NCBI GenBank assembly: GCA_024709705.1
Contig: JANJWE010000014.1
Coordinates: forward strand, 1-11,928
DNA: 11,928 nt
Source of the DNA: Flavobacterium sp.
Lineage (GTDB): Bacteria > Bacteroidota > Bacteroidia > Flavobacteriales > Flavobacteriaceae
Direction: 5' to 3'
Below are positions 6,069 through 11,928 of this stretch, one piece after another (the first letter of the stretch is position 1; every line of letters begins with the position of its first letter). Under the pieces are notes generated by a model. That model did not search any database. It was not told where the DNA came from and saw nothing but the letters and a program-made list of their open reading frames with translations. The position numbers and the translations under genes are program-made.

Positions 6069-7478
6069 TTAATAAGCTTTCATTATGGGGTTGAATTCAG
6101 CCCAACTGTCTGTCCAATCTGTTGAACCAAAAGCACCTCTATAGGTTGTTGGTGTGAAGAAAGGATCGGATAACTTGGGGTGAGAAAATGATGCTCCCGT
6201 AGTAAGAGAACCTGATGTAACTGTGAAAGTAGGATTTTGAGTATATCCGGTGCTGGTATTTGTGCCGAAGAAAATATTTTGATTCAATCCTAATTGACCA
6301 TAAACAGCAGCAAAATCAGTATTTGTAATGGTTTCGTTTGTGGCATTCCACAGCGATTCAACATTAGAGGCCGTAGCAGTCATTCCCGATCCTATTGAGA
6401 AAGTGGTAGCTGGAGCAACCATAACGTTGTTTAACAAAACACCAGTTCCGTTATTGTAGTTATCATAAACCGATTGTTGGTTCATTCTCAAACCTCTTGG
6501 CATACCTACAAAAACTGAGTTGGCTATAGTTAATGCAGTTCTTCTTCTTAAATCTAAAGCATGTTGGTAGTTGCCATTTATAGACTGACTGTTTGTTAAT
6601 CTTGGCCCGATTCCGGTAATGTTTGAAAATACTCCGGTTGTTAAAAGTGTAGTCAAATTGTCATTCGGACCGTTATCTGTTTCAAATATATTAGAACCGG
6701 ATTGATCGGCATAACTTCCATAACGAATAGACATACCAAATTGAACTTTTCCGGTGAAACCATAATCTACGTCAAAGCAATCGTCCCACATTCCAAAAGC
6801 AATAAGATACTTGGAATTCACAGAACCACCAAACCACTCAAAACCGTCATCGCCACCCCAAGAAACTTGGCAGTAATCCATAATAGTTCCGCTTCCAACA
6901 CCGCCCAATGTGATTGAGTTGGTTTCGTTATTTGGTGTTAATTCAATTCCGGCAAATTCAACACGAACGTATCTCAAAATACCCGAGTTGTCATTTGTGT
7001 CTGTTCCTCCAAATACAACAGTTGGAGTTACTCCTTCGATTACCGGATCGGCTTGGTTAACCGGTGCTTTTCCAAGAATAACCAATCCACCCCAATCACC
7101 TCGGTCTCTAGAACCTACCGGAAGTGCCGATGTAAATACAATGGGTTCATTTGCGGTACCGTCTGCAATAATTTTCCCACCTCTATCAATGATTAAGGTA
7201 CCTTTGGTTCCTTTGTCACCAAAAATTAATGTTCCGGGTTCTATAGTTAAAACTTGATTTTCTCTAACAAAAACTTGACCTTTTAATAAATATTTATTGT
7301 TTTTGGTTAAAGTTTGAGTAGATAAGTTTCCTATAAGTTCTACATATTCAACTCCGGGTTGGTTGCCACCTCCATTTTCTACTATAATGGTAATAGGGGG
7401 TACGTCGTCATAGCTACAAGCAGTGATAATCAATAATGAGAATACCAAGCTAGATAATTTAATAAGATTGTTTTTCAT
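6069..7478 (-). CDS. Beta-helix-like outer-membrane lipoprotein paired with a TonB-dependent receptor
   Basis: A 469-residue protein with a lipoprotein signal peptide ending ITAC (lipidated Cys21). It is followed by SYDD, an acidic stretch resembling the export signals of surface lipoproteins in Bacteroidota. Residues from about 45 onward (VEYVELIGNLS, then QVLTIEPGTLIFGD, GTLIIDRGGKIIADGT, NEPIVFTS) have the repeating short-strand pattern of a right-handed parallel beta-helix. A highly aromatic and acidic segment, SWGGDDGFEWFGGSVN, starts at residue 206 and is followed by MWDDCFDVDYGF; it may form a ligand or metal site. There is no T9SS sorting domain. The gene starts 41 bp after the receptor stop codon with no terminator between, and a strong terminator follows it, so the two form an operon. 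A role as surface partner of the receptor, in place of a SusD protein, is inferred from context only. Confidence 0.75.
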   Translation of the reverse strand: MKNNLIKLSSLVFSLLIITACSYDDVPPITIIVENGGGNQPGVEYVELIGNLSTQTLTKNNKYLLKGQVFVRENQVLTIEPGTLIFGDKGTKGTLIIDRGGKIIADGTANEPIVFTSALPVGSRDRGDWGGLVILGKAPVNQADPVIEGVTPTVVFGGTDTNDNSGILRYVRVEFAGIELTPNNETNSITLGGVGSGTIMDYCQVSWGGDDGFEWFGGSVNSKYLIAFGMWDDCFDVDYGFTGKVQFGMSIRYGSYADQSGSNIFETDNGPNDNLTTLLTTGVFSNITGIGPRLTNSQSINGNYQHALDLRRRTALTIANSVFVGMPRGLRMNQQSVYDNYNNGTGVLLNNVMVAPATTFSIGSGMTATASNVESLWNATNETITNTDFAAVYGQLGLNQNIFFGTNTSTGYTQNPTFTVTSGSLTTGASFSHPKLSDPFFTPTTYRGAFGSTDWTDSWAEFNPIMKAY

Positions 7479-7519
7479 GATTATTCTTTTAATTTTAATT
7501 GTGTTATAGTTTAGTTTTT

Positions 7520-10321
7520 TTAAAAAGAGTACGTTACATTAAAGGTAAATAGAGTACCGCGTCTGAAAACTGAAGTAGGATTATCTATTCTTTTTTCAAT
7601 TTTTTCGTCACGGTTTGAATCTTCAAAAAATTGATATTTTGCGTTTAATAAATCTTGGATACCAATTTTGAAAGTGGTTTTTTGAATTTTCTTAGAGAAA
7701 GTCAAATCAATGTTATCACGAGAAAGTTCATAAATAGTTGGGAAGATGTTATCTCCTACCGAGAAAATACGATTTCCAAAACGGTTGTAAATGACATTGA
7801 CACCAAAACCTTTTTCATCTTCATAACCCAAAGCGGCATTAATAATGTAAGGCGATTGTCCTTGCAATTCTCTTTTTTGTGCTTGGGAAGTAACATTAGA
7901 ACCTAAGTCAACTTCTGAAACGATGTAAGACGCATTTATATTGGTAGAAAGTCTTTGAATAAATGGGATTGAAGAAACTTCTTGGAACGATTTTCTCAAT
8001 TCCAATTCCAAACCGTAACTAAAAGCGTTATCTGCATTTGCATACTTAAATTGCGGTTGTTCAGTAGTGATTTCGGTTACGTTTTCAATAGGGTTTTTAA
8101 ATTTTTTGTAAAAGGCACCTAAGCTCATGGTTTCACCTTTGGTAGGGTAAAATTCGTATCTAAAATCCAAATTGTCTATTTCAGCTGTTTTTAAGTTTTC
8201 GCTACCTCTACGACCGGCTTCGTTTTCAAAATCGTAAAAAACAAAGGGAGCAATTTCTCTAAATTCTGGACGATTAACTGTTTTGGCGTAGGCCAATCTC
8301 AAGATAGAACGTTCACTCAAATTGTAGGTCACATTCAAAGACGGTAAAACACTTGTAACCGGATTTTCTATGGCTATGGGCTCCGTTTCATTGCTGGAAT
8401 TTAACTTCAGGATGTTATGTTCTACACGTAATCCTCCTGTAAAGTTGAATTTGTACACCGGAACTTCTGCAAATGCATAACCGGCCAATAAAAAGTTACT
8501 GGAATCATAAGAGTCAATAGCTCGAGTTCCCTCGTTAAAAACCCATCCGTTATTTGGATTTACGTTTACAGAATTGAAAATTTCAGTTAATGGAAGTTGT
8601 TTTAATTCATTTCGGTTTTCAACAACATAACCCGGTAATAAATAAGAGAAGTATCGGGCATCAAAATTACGTTGTCTGTAATCGGTTAAATATCCGGTTT
8701 TGAGTACAATACTTCCAATCTCTTCGTCATTTTTAATTCTTTCAATAGTATGAGTATAGTTGAATGAATTGTTTAAAGAATATTCGCTTAGGAATCCAAA
8801 ATATCTACCGGTATCAAATAAGTTTGAAGAAGCGGGATCAATCATTTCAAATGGGGCATTGGGACTATCTGCAGGCTGAATGGTTCGGAATCTTCTTAAA
8901 TCCGGTTCAGATTCAAAAATATAATTTCCACCAATGGTCCAATCTATTTTGTTGGTACTGTTTAATTTGTGTTCACCTTCAAATTGACCTATGTAAATAG
9001 AACGGGCTTTGTAACCCAAAAGATAGTTTCTAAATAAATCTTCCCCTCTTTGCAGAAAGTTGCTTCCGTTTCTCAAAATGGTTTCATTTTCACCAATTTG
9101 ATTGAAAAGGTTTTTGAATTTTAAGGTATTATTTGAATTGATTTTCCAAATCCAGTTGGATAATACAGTAATTCTATTTTCTTTTTTATAGGTGTCATCT
9201 CGGTAGTCAAACCAAACGGGAGGTCTTGTTTCACCTTCATTTAAAGACGTATAACGGGTAAATCTTCTTTGGTAATATTGATACCCTTCAGAATAACTTA
9301 AAGCACTAATAGTGGTAAGTTTCATTCCGTTTTCAAATTTAATGTTTCTGCCTAAGCTAAATCCGATTCCATTATCAAACATAGCAGAGGATCGGTTTGG
9401 ATTAAAGTTGTTTTTCAAACGTTGTGAAGCTGCTGCATTAACTCCGGGTAAATCGTTAATTTGTGTTTTACTGGGAAATCCTCTTGGTAGGGCTCTGTAG
9501 GTCAGGTCAAAACCTAAGAAATCGGTTTCAGAGCCTTCACTTTGAAAGTAATCTTCAAAAGTTGTATTGGCACGATAGCCTAAACTAAAACCAAGTTTGG
9601 TAAATTCGGCACTATTTTCTGATGTTGTAATTGAAATAACACCGCCGGAGAAATCACCGGGCTTATCGGCAGATGCCGTTTTGTAAATTACAATTTTATC
9701 TATAGCATCGGTTGGAATTAAATCAAAAGAAAAGGTTCTTTTGTCTATTTCTGTACTTGGAGCTATGGAATTATTAATTAAAACATTGTTATATCTTTCA
9801 CTTAGACCTCGAATCATGACAAATTTTCCATCAACGATGGTTACTCCGGGTACACGTTGAACGGCTTCGGCTGCATTTCCATCAGTTCCTTTGCTCATTT
9901 GTTCTGCAGAAATGGCACTAACAACTTGTTTGGCTTCTTTCATTTCAGTCATCAAGGCTACTTCTGTATTTTTTCTAACACTAGTTGCAACAACTACATC
10001 TTGCAACATAACGCCTTCTCCACTAGTTAATGACTTATTTATAGTTAAAGTTTGACCGGATTTAATACTAATAGGCACCTCTACTGTTTGATAACCTAAA
10101 AAACTAATTACTAAAGTGTAATTTCCTGGCTCAACTAGCAATGAATAAGTTCCTTTTTCACTGGTAGTTGTCCCAATTGAAGTCCCTTTAATCATAACGT
10201 TGGCAAATGGAAGAGGCTCGTTATTCATGTCTTTATCTGTAATTGTCCCGGAAACTGTTCCTTTTTGTGCAAAAGAAATCGTAGCGGCAAGCAATGTCAT
10301 AAAAACTAAAAAATGTTTCAT
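7520..10321 (-). CDS. TonB-dependent outer-membrane receptor with carboxypeptidase-regulatory-like N-terminal domain
   Basis: A 933-residue outer-membrane transporter. It has a Sec signal peptide (MKHFLVFMTLLAATISFA, cleavage before Gln19) and a CarboxypepD_reg-like beta-sandwich at about 21-100 (GTVSGTITDK ... GNYTLVISFLGYQTVEV). A TonB-box-like QDVVVAT follows at 107-113. The plug domain spans about 127-234 (AEAVQRVPGVTIVDGKFVMIRGLSERYNNVLIN ... PGDFSGGVISITT, shown here only in part). A long beta-barrel runs to the C-terminal TYSF, whose last residue is the Phe typical of outer-membrane barrels. It takes up a substrate using TonB-ExbBD energy. There is no SusD gene; the next gene encodes a beta-helix lipoprotein instead. 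An 11-bp-periodic, Pho-box-like array upstream and a divergent phoB-like gene suggest phosphate control. The substrate is unknown; a phosphorus source is inference. Confidence 0.93.
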   Translation of the reverse strand: MKHFLVFMTLLAATISFAQKGTVSGTITDKDMNNEPLPFANVMIKGTSIGTTTSEKGTYSLLVEPGNYTLVISFLGYQTVEVPISIKSGQTLTINKSLTSGEGVMLQDVVVATSVRKNTEVALMTEMKEAKQVVSAISAEQMSKGTDGNAAEAVQRVPGVTIVDGKFVMIRGLSERYNNVLINNSIAPSTEIDKRTFSFDLIPTDAIDKIVIYKTASADKPGDFSGGVISITTSENSAEFTKLGFSLGYRANTTFEDYFQSEGSETDFLGFDLTYRALPRGFPSKTQINDLPGVNAAASQRLKNNFNPNRSSAMFDNGIGFSLGRNIKFENGMKLTTISALSYSEGYQYYQRRFTRYTSLNEGETRPPVWFDYRDDTYKKENRITVLSNWIWKINSNNTLKFKNLFNQIGENETILRNGSNFLQRGEDLFRNYLLGYKARSIYIGQFEGEHKLNSTNKIDWTIGGNYIFESEPDLRRFRTIQPADSPNAPFEMIDPASSNLFDTGRYFGFLSEYSLNNSFNYTHTIERIKNDEEIGSIVLKTGYLTDYRQRNFDARYFSYLLPGYVVENRNELKQLPLTEIFNSVNVNPNNGWVFNEGTRAIDSYDSSNFLLAGYAFAEVPVYKFNFTGGLRVEHNILKLNSSNETEPIAIENPVTSVLPSLNVTYNLSERSILRLAYAKTVNRPEFREIAPFVFYDFENEAGRRGSENLKTAEIDNLDFRYEFYPTKGETMSLGAFYKKFKNPIENVTEITTEQPQFKYANADNAFSYGLELELRKSFQEVSSIPFIQRLSTNINASYIVSEVDLGSNVTSQAQKRELQGQSPYIINAALGYEDEKGFGVNVIYNRFGNRIFSVGDNIFPTIYELSRDNIDLTFSKKIQKTTFKIGIQDLLNAKYQFFEDSNRDEKIEKRIDNPTSVFRRGTLFTFNVTYSF

Positions 10322-10346
10322 GCTGTGTTGTGTTTAAATTTCGTTG

Positions 10347-10354
10347 CAAAGAAA
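10347..10354 (-). promoter_or_regulatory. Possible -7 promoter box for the TonB-dependent receptor operon
   Basis: On the minus strand the sequence is TTTCTTTG, one mismatch from TAnnTTTG, 25 nt before the ATG at 10321. The region where a -33 element would lie falls within the weaker end of the 11-bp repeat array. That geometry fits an activator-dependent promoter. Confidence 0.45.
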
Positions 10355-10363
10355 GATTTAACA

Positions 10364-10425
10364 TGTAAAGAAGCAGTTAGTGACATGTTACTTTTCTGTA
10401 TAAATTGTGTTATGAAAATGTTACA
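10364..10425. promoter_or_regulatory. Pho-box-like operator: TGTTAC-type direct repeats with 11-bp period
   Basis: Hexamers on the plus strand start at exactly 11-bp steps: TGTAAA (10364), AGTTAG (10375), TGTTAC (10386), TGTATA (10397), TGTTAT (10408) and TGTTAC (10419). The last four are strong and the first two degenerate. On the minus strand the unit reads GTAACA/ATAACA. That is close to the TTAACA-type unit of Bacillus PhoP sites, and the 11-bp period is shared with Escherichia coli PhoB boxes. The array lies between the divergent receptor and phoB-like genes, with its near end 10 bp upstream of the receptor -7 box. Identity as a PhoB site is inference from period, sequence and neighbours. 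Confidence 0.6.
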
Positions 10426-10463
10426 ACATTAAATAATCGTTAACACCGTAAAACATTTTGTAT

Positions 10464-10477
10464 TATCTTTACCTTTA
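10464..10477 (+). promoter_or_regulatory. Possible -7 box(es) for the phoB-like gene
   Basis: Two overlapping near-matches to TAnnTTTG occur, TATCTTTA (10464-10471) and TACCTTTA (10470-10477), each with A for the final G. They lie 27-33 nt before the ATG at 10505. No well-spaced TTTG -33 element was found, so the exact promoter is uncertain. Confidence 0.35.
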
Positions 10478-10504
10478 CAACCCAATAACACATTAAATCT
10501 GTTT

Positions 10505-11188
10505 ATGAAAAAGAAGGACATTAAAATCTTACTGGTTGATGATGAGCAAGATATACTTGAAATTGTAGGTTATAATTTGTCACAAGAGGGGTATCAAGTT
10601 ATCACGGCTACAAATGGAAAAGAAGCCGTTAGTAAAGCCAAAAAAGAAATCCCTCACCTTATCATAATGGATGTTATGATGCCGGAAATGGATGGAATGG
10701 AGGCTTGCGAACACATTAGAAAAATCCCGGAATTAACCAATGTAATCATTACTTTTTTAACAGCCAGAAGTGAGGACTACTCTCAAGTTGCCGGTTTTGA
10801 AGCCGGTGCCGATGATTATATTTCAAAGCCTATAAAACCGAAAGTTTTGGTTAGTAAAGTAAAAGCTTTACTTAGACGTTTAAAAGACGAAGAAGTTCAG
10901 GGAGATGTGTTAAACGTTGGAGGAATAGAAGTTAACCGTGAGGAATATAAAATTGTTCAAAACGGAACCGAGATTGTATTGCCTAGGAAAGAATTTGAAT
11001 TGTTCTATCTCTTAGCCTCCAAACCCGGAAAAGTTTTTAAAAGAGAGGAAATTTTAGATAAGGTATGGGGGAATGAAGTGGTTGTAGGAGGAAGAACAAT
11101 AGACGTTCATATTAGAAAACTCAGAGAAAAAATTGGAGACGATGTTTTCAAAACCATTAAAGGCGTTGGTTACAAATTAGAGGTGTAA
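10505..11188 (+). CDS. phoB: PhoB/OmpR-family response regulator
   Basis: A 227-residue two-component transcription factor. The receiver domain (about 5-120) has the acidic pocket Asp12/Asp13, the phospho-acceptor Asp56 (IIMDVMMPEMDG), the switch Thr86 (FLTARSE) and Lys108 (SKP). The C-terminal winged-helix DNA-binding domain (about 141-226) shows the conserved LPRKEFELFYLLASKPGKVF, REEILDKVWG, RTIDVHIRKLREKIG and IKGVGYKL segments. Length and domain order match PhoB. A histidine kinase starts 62 bp downstream on the same strand. The upstream region carries Pho-box-like 11-bp repeats, which fits autoregulation and control of the divergent receptor. Response-regulator family membership is certain; the PhoB name rests on similarity and the repeat array, since OmpR-family members are hard to tell apart by eye. 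Confidence 0.85.
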   Translation: MKKKDIKILLVDDEQDILEIVGYNLSQEGYQVITATNGKEAVSKAKKEIPHLIIMDVMMPEMDGMEACEHIRKIPELTNVIITFLTARSEDYSQVAGFEAGADDYISKPIKPKVLVSKVKALLRRLKDEEVQGDVLNVGGIEVNREEYKIVQNGTEIVLPRKEFELFYLLASKPGKVFKREEILDKVWGNEVVVGGRTIDVHIRKLREKIGDDVFKTIKGVGYKLEV

Positions 11189-11215
11189 GACAGAATACTT
11201 CGTTTGAAAATAGTG

Positions 11216-11223
11216 TATCTTTG
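11216..11223 (+). promoter_or_regulatory. Bacteroidota -7 promoter box ahead of the histidine kinase gene
   Basis: TATCTTTG is an exact TAnnTTTG match, 27 nt before the kinase ATG and 27 nt after the phoB stop codon. The only nearby TTTG (11203-11206) is too close, so the -33 element is weak. It may give the kinase a second, independent transcript besides read-through from phoB. Confidence 0.45.
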
Positions 11224-11250
11224 AACCTTGACTGCCTAAGGCTGTTTTCA

Positions 11251-11928
11251 ATGGCTATAAAATTTAAAAAAACATACAAATTTGCCCTTAAATCGGCACT
11301 ATATGTTTCCCTGTTTTCAATGGGGTTTTTATTTATTCTTACTTTTTTATTTTACCAAATCAATGGCCTTTTTATATTGTCTTTTGGTTTTTCCGTGTTT
11401 TTATTTTGCTTTTTTGTGATTCAATACCGTGTAGAGCGATTTATTTATCGTAGAGTAAAAAAAATCTATGACGATGTATCGCTTTTAGATTCAACCACAT
11501 TACGAAGTCAACCCATTACTACAGATATGGCCACTCTTACTAAAGAAGTGAAAAAATTTGCCACTGATAAAAAGTTGGAAATCGAAACTTTAAAAGTACG
11601 AGAAGAATACCGTAGAGAATTTTTAGGAAATGTTTCCCATGAGCTTAAAACACCTTTGTTTACCGTTCAGGGTTATATTTCTACACTTTTAGATGGAGCC
11701 ATGAGCGACAAAACCCTTCGAAAAAAATATCTGGAAAGGGCAGAAAAAGGAGTGGAACGATTAATCTATATTGTGAAAGATTTAGATATGATTACCAAAT
11801 TGGAAACCGGTGATTTGAATCTAGATTATAGTGATTTTGATATTGTTGAATTGGTAAAGAATGTGTTTGATTTGCTTGAGATGAGAGCAAACAAAAAAAA
11901 TATTACATTAACTTTTGATACAAAATAT
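11251..11928 (+). CDS. phoR: PhoR-like sensor histidine kinase, C-terminus cut off by window edge
   Basis: The first 226 codons of a membrane histidine kinase; the frame is open to the last base. Two hydrophobic segments, about residues 15-35 and 39-58, are separated by only a few residues, so there is no extracytoplasmic sensor domain. A short basic and charged linker, with no visible PAS domain, leads to the dimerisation/phosphotransfer domain. In that domain, His130 in VSHELKTPL is the phospho-acceptor and EKGVERLIYIVKDLDMITKLE follows as the second helix. The ATP-binding domain lies beyond the window. It should phosphorylate the adjacent response regulator. The ATG at 11251 is chosen because it gives a short basic N-terminus before the first membrane segment; the frame stays open upstream but offers no better start. 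The PhoR name rests on pairing with the phoB-like gene. Confidence 0.87.
   Translation, partial: MAIKFKKTYKFALKSALYVSLFSMGFLFILTFLFYQINGLFILSFGFSVFLFCFFVIQYRVERFIYRRVKKIYDDVSLLDSTTLRSQPITTDMATLTKEVKKFATDKKLEIETLKVREEYRREFLGNVSHELKTPLFTVQGYISTLLDGAMSDKTLRKKYLERAEKGVERLIYIVKDLDMITKLETGDLNLDYSDFDIVELVKNVFDLLEMRANKKNITLTFDTKY

Noticed and set aside
6702..7257. Plus-strand open frames (6702-6917 and 6910-7257) opposite the beta-helix lipoprotein gene
   Set aside because: They are antisense to a gene with a clear lipoprotein signal and conserved repeats, and have no promoter or motif of their own.
7655..9500. Plus-strand open frames at 7655-7906, 8764-9000 and 9312-9500 opposite the TonB receptor barrel
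   Set aside because: They are short, antisense to a full-length receptor, and lack motifs or start signals.
11221..11250. TTG at 11221 as an upstream start for the histidine kinase
   Set aside because: It is in frame, but it overlaps the -7 promoter box TATCTTTG. The ATG at 11251 gives a normal basic N-terminus before the first membrane segment.
1..11928. CRISPR arrays, tRNA or rRNA genes, insertion sequences or integrase genes
   Set aside because: None of the expected repeats, cloverleaf sequences, terminal inverted repeats or transposase motifs were seen on either strand; the region reads as ordinary chromosome.

Overview
The window looks like chromosomal DNA of a Flavobacteriaceae member, close to Flavobacterium. 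It is AT-rich and carries two proteins with type IX secretion (T9SS) type A C-terminal sorting domains. It also carries a large TonB-dependent receptor with an N-terminal carboxypeptidase-regulatory-like domain. Several genes are preceded by the Bacteroidota -7 promoter motif TAnnTTTG, and no clear Shine-Dalgarno sequences were seen. The species cannot be fixed from the sequence alone.

Layout. Bases 1-639 (minus) hold the N-terminal 213 residues of an extended short-chain dehydrogenase/epimerase, cut by the window edge. It is divergent from tyrS (715-2022, plus), with back-to-back promoters in the 75-bp gap. tyrS converges on a LuxE/PaaK-like acyltransferase (2115-3095, minus) across a 92-bp gap that is unusually GC-rich and internally repetitive. 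Upstream on the minus strand lie a T9SS-secreted three-domain adhesin-like protein (3164-4912), a tiny secreted protein that is almost only a T9SS sorting domain (5013-5357), and an unassigned lipoprotein (5432-6001). A surface-type beta-helix lipoprotein (6069-7478) and a TonB-dependent receptor (7520-10321) follow, and these two probably form one transcription unit ending at a strong terminator at 6015-6046. Divergent from the receptor are a PhoB-like response regulator (10505-11188) and a PhoR-like histidine kinase (11251 to the window end, partial).

How it fits together. The most informative non-coding element is the 183-bp region between the receptor and the phoB-like gene. It contains a TGTTAC-like hexamer array with an exact 11-bp period: four good copies at 10386, 10397, 10408 and 10419, and two weaker copies in phase at 10364 and 10375. 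An 11-bp direct-repeat period is the hallmark of PhoB/PhoP binding sites. Together with the adjacent two-component genes, this suggests that the receptor and beta-helix lipoprotein are a phosphate-starvation-responsive outer-membrane uptake pair. The substrate is unknown, and the link is inference from the operator-like repeats and gene order. The rest is standard for the family, with some points worth checking: the sorting-domain-only protein, promoter boxes only 5 nt from ATG codons, and the repeat-like tyrS downstream gap.
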